This document shows, piece by piece, positions 25,744 to 36,617 of a stretch of 64,000 nt of DNA. The notes beneath the pieces were generated by a model that ran no database searches, was not told where the DNA came from, and saw nothing but the letters and a program-made list of their open reading frames with translations. The position numbers and the translations under genes were made by a program. The DNA comes from Oleisolibacter albus (lineage in GTDB: Bacteria > Pseudomonadota > Alphaproteobacteria > Azospirillales > Azospirillaceae): the NCBI RefSeq assembly GCF_003336875.1, contig NZ_QGNJ01000005.1, forward strand, positions 248,001-312,000. The letters are read 5' to 3'. Positions within the stretch are counted from its first letter, which is position 1; each line of letters begins with the position of its first letter.

Positions 25744-27867
25744 TCAGCTGTGGGCCAGAATGGCCAGCAGCAGCAGGGCGACGATGTTGGTGATCTTGAT
25801 CATCGGATTGACGGCCGGGCCGGCCGTATCCTTGTAGGGATCGCCGACGGTGTCACCGGTCACGGCCGCCTTGTGGGCGTCGGACCCCTTGCCGCCATGG
25901 TGACCTTCCTCGATGAACTTCTTGGCATTGTCCCAGGCACCGCCGCCGGAGGTCATGGAGATGGCGACGAACAGACCGGTGACGATGACGCCCAGCAGCA
26001 TGGCGCCGACGGCGGAAAAGGCGGCGCCCTTCTGCCCCGACACGGCATAGATCAGGAAATACAGCACCACCGGCGCCAGCACCGGCAGCAGCGAGGGCAC
26101 GATCATCTCCTTGATCGCGGAGCGCGTCAGCATGTCCACGGCACGGCCGTAATCGGGCTTGCTGGTGCCGGCCATGATGCCGGGATTCTCGCGGAACTGG
26201 CGGCGAACCTCCTCGACCACGCTGCCGGCGGCCCGCCCCACCGCGGTCATGCCCATGGCGCCGAACAGATAGGGCAGCAGGCCGCCCAGGATCAGGCCGA
26301 CGACGACATAGGGGTTTGCCAGCGAGAAATCGACCGTCACGCCCTGGAAATAGGGATAGCGCGACGGATCGGCCATGAAGAAACGCAGATCCTCATTATA
26401 GGCAGCGAACAGCACCAGCGCCCCCAAACCGGCAGAGCCGATGGCATAGCCCTTGGTCACGGCCTTTGTCGTGTTGCCCACGGCATCCAGCGCATCGGTG
26501 GTGACACGCACCTCCTTAGGCAGATCGGCCATCTCGGCGATGCCGCCGCCATTGTCGGTCACGGGGCCATAGGCGTCGAGCGCCACCACCATGCCGGCCA
26601 GGGCCAGCATGCTGGTCACGGCAATGGCGATGCCGAACAGGCCGGCCAGCAGATAGCAGACGATGATGGCGACGCAGATGACGATGGCCGGCAGCGCCGT
26701 CGACTCCATCGACACGGCCAGCCCCTGGATGACGTTGGTGCCGTGCCCCGTGGTGCTAGCCTGGGCCACCGACTTCACCGGGCGGTAGTTGGTGCCTGTG
26801 TAATATTCGGTGATCCAGACGATGAGGCCGGTAACGGCCAGACCGACCACGCCGCAGAGATAGAGGCTGAGGCCGGTGAAGCTCTTTGTCCCCACGGTGA
26901 AGGCCGTGGCGAAACCGTCGGGCAGGACATAGGCGGTGACGGCGGCGATGGCCGCCAGGGACAGCACGCCACAGGCGATGAAGCCCTTGTACAGGGCGCC
27001 CATGATGTTGCCGCTGGCACCCAGTTTCACGAAATAGGTGCCGATGATCGAGGTGATGATGCAGACGCCGCCGATGGCCAGCGGATAGACCAGTGCCGAT
27101 TGCAGCAGGTCCTGCCCCACGAAGAAGATGCTGGCCAGCACCATGGTGGCGACCACGGTGACGGCATAGGTTTCAAACAGGTCGGCGGCCATGCCGGCGC
27201 AGTCGCCGACATTGTCGCCCACATTGTCGGCGATGACCGCCGGATTGCGCGGATCATCCTCGGGGATGCCGGCTTCGACCTTGCCCACCAGATCGGCGCC
27301 CACATCGGCGCCCTTGGTGAAGATGCCGCCACCCAGACGGGCGAAGATGGAGATCAGCGAGGCGCCGAAGCCGAGCGCCACCAGCGCATCGATCAGGCTG
27401 CGGCCCTCCACGCCCATGCCGCGCAGGACAGTGTAGTAGCCGGCCACGCCGAGCAGGGCCAGACCGGCCACCAGCATGCCGGTCACGGCCCCGGCCCGGA
27501 AGGCGATGGACAGACCCTGCGTCAGCCCCTGGCGGGACGCCTCCGCCGTGCGGACATTGGCCCGCACGGACACGTTCATGCCGATATAGCCCGCCGCCGC
27601 GGACAGCGCCGCACCGATGACGAATCCCAGGGCGACCAGCCCGCCCAACAGCCAGCCGACCAGAATGGCGATGACGACGCCGACGATGGCAATGGTGGTG
27701 TATTGGCGATTGAGATAGGCGCCCGCCCCGATCTGGATGGCGTGCGCGATTTCCTGCATGCGGGGATTGCCGGGACTGGCGGCAAGCACGGATCGTGCCG
27801 TTATCGCCCCGTAGATGATGGCGAGCAGACCGCACGCCAACACGAAGTACAGCACTCCTGTGGTCAT
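25744..27867 (-). CDS. hppA: Membrane H+-translocating pyrophosphatase, K+-independent type
   Basis: Hydrolyses pyrophosphate to pump protons. The 707-residue protein has about 16 transmembrane segments. Active-site motifs are [20 protein letters not shown] (PPi binding), [19 protein letters not shown], and near the C-terminus [19 protein letters not shown]. The segment [16 protein letters not shown] carries Lys and Thr at the two positions that mark the K+-independent class. It stands alone, with a 260-bp upstream gap holding inverted repeats. It can recover PPi energy at low ATP yield. Confidence 0.97.
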   Translation of the reverse strand: MTTGVLYFVLACGLLAIIYGAITARSVLAASPGNPRMQEIAHAIQIGAGAYLNRQYTTIAIVGVVIAILVGWLLGGLVALGFVIGAALSAAAGYIGMNVSVRANVRTAEASRQGLTQGLSIAFRAGAVTGMLVAGLALLGVAGYYTVLRGMGVEGRSLIDALVALGFGASLISIFARLGGGIFTKGADVGADLVGKVEAGIPEDDPRNPAVIADNVGDNVGDCAGMAADLFETYAVTVVATMVLASIFFVGQDLLQSALVYPLAIGGVCIITSIIGTYFVKLGASGNIMGALYKGFIACGVLSLAAIAAVTAYVLPDGFATAFTVGTKSFTGLSLYLCGVVGLAVTGLIVWITEYYTGTNYRPVKSVAQASTTGHGTNVIQGLAVSMESTALPAIVICVAIIVCYLLAGLFGIAIAVTSMLALAGMVVALDAYGPVTDNGGGIAEMADLPKEVRVTTDALDAVGNTTKAVTKGYAIGSAGLGALVLFAAYNEDLRFFMADPSRYPYFQGVTVDFSLANPYVVVGLILGGLLPYLFGAMGMTAVGRAAGSVVEEVRRQFRENPGIMAGTSKPDYGRAVDMLTRSAIKEMIVPSLLPVLAPVVLYFLIYAVSGQKGAAFSAVGAMLLGVIVTGLFVAISMTSGGGAWDNAKKFIEEGHHGGKGSDAHKAAVTGDTVGDPYKDTAGPAVNPMIKITNIVALLLLAILAHS

Positions 27868-27909
27868 GACGTATCCTTACCCTGTTTGCGGTACCGAAGA
27901 TTGGTTTGT

Positions 27910-27966
27910 CCAGACGGTGTCTGGCCGGCACTCTGATTGTCTGGGGAGACTGACACGGCTGACAAT
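27910..27966. repeat. Inverted repeats upstream of hppA
   Basis: Two inverted repeats lie 43-99 bp upstream of the hppA start: CCAGAC-GGT-GTCTGG (27910-27924) and ATTGTC...GACAAT (27936-27941 and 27961-27966). They may be regulator sites or leader RNA stems; no protein is proposed. The rest of the 27868-28126 gap shows nothing I recognise. Confidence 0.4.
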
Positions 27967-28126
27967 GTGTGGCAATCGCGCAGGGATGCGACATGGGCGA
28001 CCATACAACCCAGAACAGGGCGGACGCGCATGACCGGCGCGCAGCCATGGGCTGGCGCTGTCGACCTGCCGACGCAGTCGATCGGGGGATCTGGGGCGGT
28101 CGCCGGGGAGAATCCCGGGATGCGGG

Positions 28127-28585
28127 TCAGAATGCAGGGCGCTGGCTGACCGACTGGATCAGTACATCCTGGACCAGACCGGGCTTCAACACCTTGCCGG
28201 TGGCTTCCACCAGCTTCTGCTTGACCTCGGGGATGTTGAGGATCTGGCCGTCGACCACATGCCCCTGCTCGACGCTGCCATAGAGGGCGGCCACATAGGC
28301 GTCGATGAGACGCGGGCGCTGATCGGCGACCTCGTCCCGCACGCTTTCGCTGGCCACCTGCAAGGAGACGGTCAGCACGATGTTCTGCTCGATCCGCTTG
28401 GCGTTGATGACCGGGATCATCATCGGGCCGACATTGACATAGACGGGCGGCCCGCTGGGCTCGGGCGGCTTCTTCTCCGCCTCGGCCTGTTCATCCCCAT
28501 GCTTCGGCCCGAACAGAAGGAAGCCGCCGACGGCGGCACCGATCAGCACCAGGAGCGCGACAACGAGCAGGATGATCTTCTTCAT
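28127..28585 (-). CDS. FliL-like single-pass membrane protein
   Basis: A 152-residue protein with an N-terminal membrane anchor (KKIILLVVALLVLIGAAVGG), an acidic Pro-rich linker and a periplasmic domain. The domain pattern, a beta-rich VYVNVGPMMIPVI, NIVLTVSLQV, then the helix RPRLIDAYVAALYG and an end VQDVLIQSV, matches the FliL family of stator-associated basal-body proteins. No flagellar genes flank it; motB is at 47.2 kb. The start at 28585 is set by the anchor. It may be FliL or a divergent relative. Confidence 0.62.
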   Translation of the reverse strand: MKKIILLVVALLVLIGAAVGGFLLFGPKHGDEQAEAEKKPPEPSGPPVYVNVGPMMIPVINAKRIEQNIVLTVSLQVASESVRDEVADQRPRLIDAYVAALYGSVEQGHVVDGQILNIPEVKQKLVEATGKVLKPGLVQDVLIQSVSQRPAF

Positions 28586-28673
28586 GGCTCCGGGATCTTC
28601 CACGGTCAGGGGGCGGAGTATAGGCGAAAGCGCCGTCCGGCGTAGCCCCGAATCGCCGCCCGGGTCGCCGGAG

Positions 28674-29696
28674 TCAGAAGTGCTGCCAGCCACCGGCTGC
28701 CAGATCCAGGACCGTTCCGTCGCGGTCCTGCACCTGTACGCCGCTGCCGGCCTCGACCCGCCCCACCTCGGTCACCTCCACGCCGGCCGCGGCGGCGGCC
28801 TGGCGCAGCGCCTCCATCCGGGCGGGTGCCACGGTGAAGGCCAGCTCATAATCGTCACCACCGGTCAGCATCGTCGCCATCAGATCCGGCACCTGTGCCA
28901 GCAGCGTCGCCGCGGCATCGGACACCGGCACCCGGGCGGCCTCGATAATCACCCGCACCCCGCTGGCACGGGCAAGATGAGCGAGATCGGCCACCAGACC
29001 ATCGGAAACGTCCACAGCCGCCGATGCCGACATCCGCAGCGCCGGAGCCAGGGCCAGCCGCGGCTCCGGCCGGCGCAACCGGTCTACCAGCATCTCGTAA
29101 ACAGAGCGTTCATGCGGCGCATCCAGCTGGCCCAGCACCAGCCGCAGACCCAGGGCGGCATCGCCGATGCTGCCGCTGACGACGACACGATCCCCCGGCC
29201 GGGCACCGGCCCGCCGGACCATGCTCCCCTGGGGGACCAGTCCGAGCGCACTGAGCGTCAACGCCACCGGCCCCTGGGTGGACACCGAGTCGCCACCCAG
29301 CAGATGGATGCCCCAGCGGCGCTGCCCGTCCGCCAGTCCGGCGGCGAACCGGGCCAGCCAGTCCTCCCCCGTGCCCTTGGGCAGGGCCGTGACCAGGCTG
29401 TACCCCAGCGGGGACGCCCCCTTGGCAGCCAGATCCGACAGGTTGACCGCCAGCAGCTTGAGGGCGATGTGTTCCGGTGGATCGGAGGCGAGGAAATGCA
29501 CCCCGGCCACCATGGCGTCGGTGGTCACAACCAGCTGCTGTCCGGCCGGGACATCGACCAGGGCGGCATCGTCGGTGAGATCGAACGCGCCTGGAAAGTC
29601 GGCCGCCAGCGGACGCAGATAGCGTTCGATGCGGCCGAATTCGCCCAGCGCCGCCTGGACGGCGGAGGATCCGGGGGACGGCGTGGCCGCCGTCAC
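28674..29696 (-). CDS. thiL: Thiamine-monophosphate kinase
   Basis: Phosphorylates thiamine monophosphate to the active cofactor thiamine pyrophosphate. The 340 residues show the PurM/ThiL fold: LTDDAALVDVPAGQQLVVTT, then VAGVHFLASDPPEHIALKLL and GGDSVSTQGP, with VDVSDGLVADLAHLARAS and LTGGDDYELAF toward the end. It overlaps nusB by 4 bp (ATGA), so translation is coupled. Last gene of the rpiB-to-thiL run. Confidence 0.96.
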   Translation of the reverse strand: MTAATPSPGSSAVQAALGEFGRIERYLRPLAADFPGAFDLTDDAALVDVPAGQQLVVTTDAMVAGVHFLASDPPEHIALKLLAVNLSDLAAKGASPLGYSLVTALPKGTGEDWLARFAAGLADGQRRWGIHLLGGDSVSTQGPVALTLSALGLVPQGSMVRRAGARPGDRVVVSGSIGDAALGLRLVLGQLDAPHERSVYEMLVDRLRRPEPRLALAPALRMSASAAVDVSDGLVADLAHLARASGVRVIIEAARVPVSDAAATLLAQVPDLMATMLTGGDDYELAFTVAPARMEALRQAAAAAGVEVTEVGRVEAGSGVQVQDRDGTVLDLAAGGWQHF

Positions 29697-30232
29697 TGCC
29701 TGGGTGCCATCTCGGCCGGACGCAGGGTCCGGGCCAGACGGTCGAGCACGCCATTGACCATGCCCGGCTCCTTGCCGGCGAAGAAGGCATGGGTCACGTC
29801 GATATAGTCATTGACGATGATCGACGGTGCCACGGCGGTATTGCCCAGCAATTCCCAGGTGCCGGCCCGCAGGATGGCCCGCAGCAGCAGTTCCATGCGG
29901 TCCAGGGACCATTGGCCCGACAGCACGCCGGACAGCATCTGGTCGACCTCGGCCACCCGGCCCTGCACACCGCGCACGATATCGGCGAACAGTTGCGGCT
30001 CGGCGGTGACGAACACCTCGCCATCCTGCTCATGACCGATGCGGTGGCGGACGAACTCACCGATCACCGTCTCGCTGGAGGTGCCGGCCAGATCGATCTG
30101 GTAGAGTGCCTGCACTGCCGTCAGGCGGGCCGCGCTGCGCCGGGCCTTGGCGGAGCCGGTCGGCTTGATCTTCTGCGGCGGGGGCTCGACCTTGGGAGCT
30201 TCGATCTTCTTGCGGGGCGGCATGGGCGGCAA
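29693..30232 (-). CDS. nusB: Transcription antitermination factor NusB
   Basis: RNA-binding factor of rRNA antitermination. The 179-residue protein has a basic, Lys/Pro-rich N-terminal extension of about 30 residues before the NusB core, RRSAARLTAVQALYQIDLAG. The C-terminal ELLGNTAVAPSIIVNDYIDV and FFAGKEPGMVNGVLDRLAR are standard. It lies 20 bp after ribH, the usual ribH-nusB pairing. Confidence 0.96.
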   Translation of the reverse strand: MPPMPPRKKIEAPKVEPPPQKIKPTGSAKARRSAARLTAVQALYQIDLAGTSSETVIGEFVRHRIGHEQDGEVFVTAEPQLFADIVRGVQGRVAEVDQMLSGVLSGQWSLDRMELLLRAILRAGTWELLGNTAVAPSIIVNDYIDVTHAFFAGKEPGMVNGVLDRLARTLRPAEMAPRQ

Positions 30233-30252
30233 ACCTTGGAACGCGACGGAAA

Positions 30253-30702
30253 TCAGAGGCGGAACTGGCGCTTCAGCTGGATCATGTCAAGGCAGGCGCG
30301 CGCCGCACCCCCGCCCTTGTCCTTGTCGGTGATCCTGGCCCGGACCCAGGCCTGCTCGTCATTCTCGACGGTCAGGATGCCGTTGCCGATGGCAAGGCAG
30401 TGGCGCAGGGCCAGATCCTGCAGCGCCCGGGCGCTTTCATTGGCGACGGTGTCGTAATGGGTGGTCTCGCCACGGATGACGCAGCCCAGAGCGACGAAGC
30501 CGTCATAACGGCGGCGGCCGGACTGGGTCTCCATGGCCTCCACCGCGAAGCGGATGGCAGCCGGGATCTCCAGGGCGCCGGGAACGCTGATGCGCTCATA
30601 GCTGGCGCCCGCAGCCTCGATGGCGGCCACCGCCCCTTCCAGCTGGGCGTCGGCGATATCCTCGTAGAAGCGGGCTTCGACGATCAGGATGTGAGCGGCC
30701 AT
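30253..30702 (-). CDS. ribH: 6,7-dimethyl-8-ribityllumazine synthase
   Basis: Condenses the RibB product with the pyrimidine from RibD to make lumazine. The 149 residues include [29 protein letters not shown] with the catalytic His, and [16 protein letters not shown]. The ATG at 30702 is chosen since AAGGA lies 9 bp upstream; the ATG at 30711 abuts that site. Confidence 0.96.
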   Translation of the reverse strand: MAAHILIVEARFYEDIADAQLEGAVAAIEAAGASYERISVPGALEIPAAIRFAVEAMETQSGRRRYDGFVALGCVIRGETTHYDTVANESARALQDLALRHCLAIGNGILTVENDEQAWVRARITDKDKGGGAARACLDMIQLKRQFRL

Positions 30703-30731
30703 GGCAGTCATTCCTTGAATATCCTCCCGCC

Positions 30732-31895
30732 TCAACGCTGGGCCGGGCTGGACAAGGCGGTGGGTATGGACGTGTGGCCGACGATGGTCAAGCCGTAACC
30801 CTCAAGCCCGACGACGGTCTTGCGCGAGTTGCTCAACAACACCATCTCGCGCACGCCGAGATCGTTGAGGATCTGGGCACCCACGCCGTAATCCCGCAAT
30901 TCGCCGGCCGGATGGTCACCGCCATCCATGGCGCGCAGCCGGTCGGCCAGCGAGAAGGGCTGGGCGTCACGCAGCAGCACGACCACGCCGCGCCCCTCCC
31001 CCTCGATCATGCGCATGGCGGCCTGAAGCTCGCCGCCCGGCCCGTGCCGGCTGTCGCCCAGCAGGTCCTTGACGATATCCAGCGCATGCATGCGCACCGG
31101 TACCGGTCCGCCGGTGGCGACATCGCCCTTGACCAGGGCCACATGCTCGGCGCCGCTGATACGGTTGCGGTAGACGATCATCTCGAACCGGCCACCGCAA
31201 TGGCTGTCCAGCACCGTGCGGTAGCTGCGCTCCACCAGCGTCTCGGTGCGGCGGCGATAGGCGATGAGATCGGCGATGGTGCCGATCTTCAGCCCGTGCA
31301 GCTGGGCGAAGGTCACCAGATCCGGCAGCCGGGCCATGGTGCCGTCGTCGTTCATGATCTCGCAGATGACGCCGGCAGGCGTCAGCCCGGCCAGACGGGC
31401 GATATCCACCGAGGCCTCGGTATGGCCGGCACGCACCAGCACGCCGCCGTCACGGGCCAGCAGCGGAAAGACATGGCCGGGGCTGACGATATCGGCCGGC
31501 TCTGCCGCGGGATCGGTGGCGACCTGGATGGTGCGGGCGCGGTCGGCGGCGCTGATGCCGGTGGTCACACCGGTGCGCGCCTCAATCGACACGGTGAAGG
31601 CGGTCTGGTGGCGGGTACCGTTCTGCTGCGCCATCAGCGGCAGGCGCAACCGCTCGATCTGGCGGCTGTCCATGGCGAGGCAGATCAGGCCGCGGCCGAA
31701 TTTGGCCATGAAATTGACGGCCTCGGGCGTGGCCATCGGGGCCGGGATCACCAGATCGCCCTCATTCTCCCGGTCCTCATCATCGACCAGGATGAACATG
31801 CGGCCCTGACGGGCCTCCTCGATCAGCTCCTCGGTACTGCTGAGGGCGGGACGGTCATCGACCGGCAGGCGGGCATCGGCGGCGGCCATGGTCAC
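30732..31895 (-). CDS. ribB: 3,4-dihydroxy-2-butanone 4-phosphate synthase with degenerate GTP cyclohydrolase II domain (RibBX type)
   Basis: The N-terminal RibB domain (about residues 20-220) makes dihydroxybutanone phosphate from ribulose 5-phosphate and keeps its motifs: [38 protein letters not shown] and [13 protein letters not shown]. The C-terminal RibA-like domain is present in length but has lost the zinc site: where RibA has SECLTGDVFGS-RCDCG, this protein reads [20 protein letters not shown] with no Cys. This matches the RibBX variant known from Proteobacteria, so a separate RibA should exist elsewhere. It overlaps ribE by 4 bp. Confidence 0.93.
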   Translation of the reverse strand: MTMAAADARLPVDDRPALSSTEELIEEARQGRMFILVDDEDRENEGDLVIPAPMATPEAVNFMAKFGRGLICLAMDSRQIERLRLPLMAQQNGTRHQTAFTVSIEARTGVTTGISAADRARTIQVATDPAAEPADIVSPGHVFPLLARDGGVLVRAGHTEASVDIARLAGLTPAGVICEIMNDDGTMARLPDLVTFAQLHGLKIGTIADLIAYRRRTETLVERSYRTVLDSHCGGRFEMIVYRNRISGAEHVALVKGDVATGGPVPVRMHALDIVKDLLGDSRHGPGGELQAAMRMIEGEGRGVVVLLRDAQPFSLADRLRAMDGGDHPAGELRDYGVGAQILNDLGVREMVLLSNSRKTVVGLEGYGLTIVGHTSIPTALSSPAQR

Positions 31896-32482
31896 AGATC
31901 CTTTCCCGTCAGGCGGGCGACATAGCGGGCCAGCATGTCCACTTCGAGATTGACCCGAGCTCCCGGCCCTAGCCGGCCGAAAGTGGTCTTCTCCGCCGTG
32001 TGCGGGATGATGTTGATGCCGAACACGGCGCCGTCGACCTCGTTGACGGTCAGCGACACGCCGTTCAGCGCCACCGACCCCTTGGGCGCGATGAAGCGGG
32101 CCAGACTGTCGGGCGCACGGAAGCGCCAGCGGTGGCTGTCGCCTTCGGGCGTCATCGACAAAACCTCCGCCACCCCGTCCACATGGCCATAGACCAGATG
32201 GCCGCCCAGCTCGTCGCCCAGCTTCAGCGACCGCTCCAGGTTCAGCGGCGTGCCCACGGCCCAGTCACCGGCCGTGGTCTTGGCCACCGTCTCGGCCGAA
32301 ACGTCGACGCGATAAGCGCCGGACAGCTTCTCCACCACGGTGAGGCAGACGCCGTTGGACGCAATGGACGCTCCCAGCGGCACCTGCTCCAGGTCGAAGC
32401 CGGTCTCGATGGTGAGGCGGAGATCGCCGCGGCGCTCGATGGCGGCGACGCGGCCGATGTCGGTGATGATGCCCGTAAACAT
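31892..32482 (-). CDS. ribE: Riboflavin synthase alpha chain
   Basis: Dismutates two lumazine molecules to riboflavin. The 196-residue protein has the two lumazine-binding repeats: MFTGIITDIGRVAAIERRGD with GASIASNGVCLTVVEK, and LGGHLVYGHVDGVAEV with GSVALNGVSLTVNEVDG. The end DMLARYVARL is the trimerisation helix. It is translationally coupled to ribBX (ATGA) and 113 bp after ribD. Confidence 0.96.
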   Translation of the reverse strand: MFTGIITDIGRVAAIERRGDLRLTIETGFDLEQVPLGASIASNGVCLTVVEKLSGAYRVDVSAETVAKTTAGDWAVGTPLNLERSLKLGDELGGHLVYGHVDGVAEVLSMTPEGDSHRWRFRAPDSLARFIAPKGSVALNGVSLTVNEVDGAVFGINIIPHTAEKTTFGRLGPGARVNLEVDMLARYVARLTGKDL

Positions 32483-32595
32483 GGCGCGTAAAGTAGAACC
32501 GCCGCCCCGATTGTGCGAGGCCTAATCCGTTGCGCCCGGCGCATGCCCGCTCGCCGTGGGACTGCGGCATGCGGCAGAACCGCACGCCACCGGGA

Positions 32596-33747
32596 TCAGA
32601 GACCCCGGACCGGGCTCCGCCGGTAGCGTTCCAGCACGTCCACACCCGCCATCCGCACCTCGACCCGCTGGAAACGGCGGGCATCGGCCAGTTGGTCGAT
32701 GCCGAACGCGGCCACGCCACCCAGCCCGTCGCCGCCGATCACCAGCGGCGCCCGGAACCACTCCACCCGGTCGACGCAGTCGTCCTGCAACAGCGAGGCA
32801 GCGAGCCGTGCCCCCCCCTCGGCCAATACCCGCGTGATCCCCTGGGCCGCCAAGGACGCAAGGGCGGCCCGGGCCGGCAACTGCCCGACACCGTCGGCGG
32901 GCACGGTCAGCAATTGCACGCCGCAGTCGCGGAAGGCACGGGCGCGCACGGCCTCGCAGCCATCCTCCAGCGTCACGATCCAGGTCGGCGTCTGTGTGGC
33001 GCCGCGCACCAGCCGGCTGGTCAGGGGCAGCCGCAGCCGGCTGTCCACCACAACCCGGACCGGCGAACGCCCGTCCAGCCCCGGCAGACGGCAGGTCAGG
33101 TCCGGGTCGTCGGCCAGGGCGGTGCCGATCCCGACCATGATGGCATCATGCCGGGCCCGCAGGGCGTGCCCCCAGGCACGGGCGACATCCCCTGTGATCC
33201 AGCGGCTCTGGCCGGTATGGGTGGCAATGCGCCCATCCAGGCTGGTGGCCAGCTTCAGGCTGACCAGAGGCCGGCTCTCCTGGATACGACGGAAGAATCC
33301 CTCATTAAGCGCCACCGCCTCGGCCTGCAGCAATCCCACATCGACCTGGATGCCGGCGGACCGCAGGCGGGCGATCCCGCCACCGGACACGCGCGGGTCG
33401 GGATCGACACAGGCCACGACGACACGCGCGACCCCGGCCGCGATCAGCGCCTCGCTGCAGGGCGGCGTCTTGCCATGGTGGTTGCAGGGTTCCAGGCTGA
33501 CATAGGCCGTGGCGCCGCGGGCGGCCGCACCGGCCAGGCGCAACGCCTCGGCTTCTCCATGGGGGCGGCCACCAGGACCGGTGGCGCCGCGGCTGAGGAC
33601 GTACCCGTCCTTGACCAGCACACAGCCGACCGAAGGGTTGGGCCAGACACGGCCGAGGCCCCGCTCGGCCAGAGCCAGGGCCGCGGCCATATGCGCACGG
33701 TCGGCGTCGGAGAAGACAGGCGGAGCAACAACAACAGGGGGGGCCAT
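32596..33747 (-). CDS. ribD: Bifunctional riboflavin deaminase/reductase RibD
   Basis: Catalyses the deamination and side-chain reduction steps after GTP cyclohydrolase II. The N-terminal deaminase domain shows the zinc site: PHGEAEALRLAG and SLEPCNHHGKTPPCSEALI. The C-terminal reductase has SLKLATSLDGRIATHTGQS and the nucleotide-binding VLAEGGARLAASLL. Length 383 is standard. It follows nrdR by 17 bp. Confidence 0.96.
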   Translation of the reverse strand: MAPPVVVAPPVFSDADRAHMAAALALAERGLGRVWPNPSVGCVLVKDGYVLSRGATGPGGRPHGEAEALRLAGAAARGATAYVSLEPCNHHGKTPPCSEALIAAGVARVVVACVDPDPRVSGGGIARLRSAGIQVDVGLLQAEAVALNEGFFRRIQESRPLVSLKLATSLDGRIATHTGQSRWITGDVARAWGHALRARHDAIMVGIGTALADDPDLTCRLPGLDGRSPVRVVVDSRLRLPLTSRLVRGATQTPTWIVTLEDGCEAVRARAFRDCGVQLLTVPADGVGQLPARAALASLAAQGITRVLAEGGARLAASLLQDDCVDRVEWFRAPLVIGGDGLGGVAAFGIDQLADARRFQRVEVRMAGVDVLERYRRSPVRGL

Positions 33748-33764
33748 GGACAGGCCAGCCTCAC

Positions 33765-34232
33765 TCAGTCGGCGTCGAGCACGTCGGCGCGCAGGGTCTC
33801 GACGAACTGGTTGAAGTCCGCCACCTCACGGAAATCCTTATAAACCGAGGCGTAGCGGATGTAGGCGACCTTGTCCAAGGTGGCGAGGCTGTTCATCACC
33901 ATCTCGCCGATCTGGCTCGACGGAATCTCCGTCTCGCCCGACGATTCCAGTTGGCGCACGATGCTGTTGACCAGACGGTCGATGCGGTCGGCGTCCACGG
34001 GCCGCTTGCGCAGCGCGATCCGCATGGAGCGCAGCAGCTTTTCCCGGTCGAAGGGTTCGCGCTGCCCCCCGCTTTTCACCACGGTCAGTTCACGCAGTTG
34101 CACCCGTTCGAAGGTGGTGAACCGCGCCCCGCAGGCCGGACAGAAGCGGCGGCGGCGGATGGCCGAATTGTCTTCGGTGGGACGCGAGTCCTTCACCTGG
34201 GTATCATCGTTGCCGCAGAACGGGCAGCGCAT
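33765..34232 (-). CDS. nrdR: Transcriptional repressor NrdR
   Basis: Nucleotide-sensing repressor of ribonucleotide reductase genes. The 155-residue protein has the N-terminal zinc ribbon [17 protein letters not shown] with [14 protein letters not shown], followed by the ATP-cone ([19 protein letters not shown]). It is located between glyA and ribD as in many Proteobacteria. I did not find an NrdR box near genes in this window; no nrd genes are here. Confidence 0.97.
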   Translation of the reverse strand: MRCPFCGNDDTQVKDSRPTEDNSAIRRRRFCPACGARFTTFERVQLRELTVVKSGGQREPFDREKLLRSMRIALRKRPVDADRIDRLVNSIVRQLESSGETEIPSSQIGEMVMNSLATLDKVAYIRYASVYKDFREVADFNQFVETLRADVLDAD

Positions 34233-34327
34233 AGTCCCCCCTCCCCTTCAACACGCCTGCACCGACATGGACAAGGCCGGCACCGGACTAAGCCGGAGGC
34301 GGGCCGGCGCCCGCCTCCGGATCGAGA

Positions 34328-35617
<1,290 letters not shown>

Positions 35618-35646
35618 CTTTCTGGTCCTCTCAGTCCGGAGGTCGC

Positions 35647-36090
35647 TCAACTGAACTTGGCGACACGGGCGGCATGGCGGCCGCCTTCGAAATCCGTGGC
35701 GAAAAAGGCCGCCACACAGTCCTTGGCCACCTCAATCCCCGTGGTCCTGGCGCCGAGGACCAGCACATTGGCGTTGTTGTGCTGACGGCTGAGACGGGCA
35801 TCGGTGCTGCTGTGGCACAGGGCCGCCCGCACATGGCGATGCCGGTTGGCGGCGATGCTGATGCCGATCCCGGTGCCGCAGATCAGCACGCCCAGCGTGG
35901 CGCGGCCATCCGCCAAGGCCGCGGCCACGGCATCGGCGAAATCCGGATAATCGACGGAGGCCGCGCCATCCGTCCCAAGGTCGAGAACCGTCCGCCCCTG
36001 CCCTTCCAGCAGGGCGCGCAGGGCCGCCTTCATTTCAACGCCCGCGTGATCGGAGGCTATGGCGATGGTGATGCTGTCGGTGCTGCTCAT
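35647..36090 (-). CDS. rpiB: Ribose 5-phosphate isomerase B
   Basis: Interconverts ribose 5-phosphate and ribulose 5-phosphate; ribulose 5-phosphate is also the substrate of RibB in the same operon. The 147 residues contain [25 protein letters not shown], the active-site Cys in [15 protein letters not shown] and the [16 protein letters not shown] segment. It is the first gene of the long minus-strand run and lies 29 bp ahead of glyA. Confidence 0.95.
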   Translation of the reverse strand: MSSTDSITIAIASDHAGVEMKAALRALLEGQGRTVLDLGTDGAASVDYPDFADAVAAALADGRATLGVLICGTGIGISIAANRHRHVRAALCHSSTDARLSRQHNNANVLVLGARTTGIEVAKDCVAAFFATDFEGGRHAARVAKFS

Positions 36091-36617
36091 GATCCCGGCC
36101 CCGCGAACCCCGTCCCTGGCCCGGTTGATCCAGACATTGGGGGTTCATGATGCGCGGGACCCTATCAGATGATGCCAAACGACACCAGACGAGCCGCCGC
36201 GCAGCTTCGCAGAGCGGCCCTGCCGGTCGCGCGCGCCTGCGGCGACCCTGCGGCGACATTGCGGGGCATCCCTGTGCATGGCCGATGTGCCGGTCAGCGG
36301 CCATCCGTAAACCGAAGACGAATCGGCAGGGTCACCAAAAGAAATCGCATGGCAAAACGATAGGCAATGGCACCATGACGGATTCATCCCCGCCACATGC
36401 CCACATATCACCCCCAAAAGTTCTACTACAGTTGGCCGATATCCCTGGATTGATACACATTGTCCGGCGCCAATCTATGCGTATTCTCGCTCATGGACTT
36501 CAACCAGCAATGCCATCAAAGTAAATCGACGTATTATGATCTGACTTTTTCATTGACAGCTCAGAAGCCATCTGCGAAGCCAAGAGCACCCGATTCACGA
36601 ACACCAGGGTTGCCGCA
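36091..36617. other. 527-bp divergent gap between rpiB and the MucR-type gene
   Basis: I see no supported gene here. The left part is GC-rich with no recognised element. The right part, from about 36400, is distinctly AT-rich for this genome and probably holds the promoter region of the MucR-type gene; TATTAT at 36532-36537 could be a -10, but no good -35 pairs with it. MucR proteins commonly bind AT-rich DNA, often in their own promoter. Confidence 0.4.

Noticed and set aside
25693-27936. A 747-codon plus-strand open frame opposite hppA
   Set aside because: Antisense shadow of a highly conserved gene; His/Gly/Asp-rich without motifs.
32483-32595. FMN riboswitch in the ribD-ribE gap or rib operon
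   Set aside because: No RFN-element blocks are visible; the genes are internal to an operon.
35618-35646. Glycine riboswitch ahead of glyA
   Set aside because: Only 29 bp lie between rpiB and glyA, too short for the aptamer.
36145-36417. A 90-codon minus-strand ORF upstream of rpiB
   Set aside because: Cys/Ser/Arg-rich random-looking sequence with no start signal; treated as non-coding.
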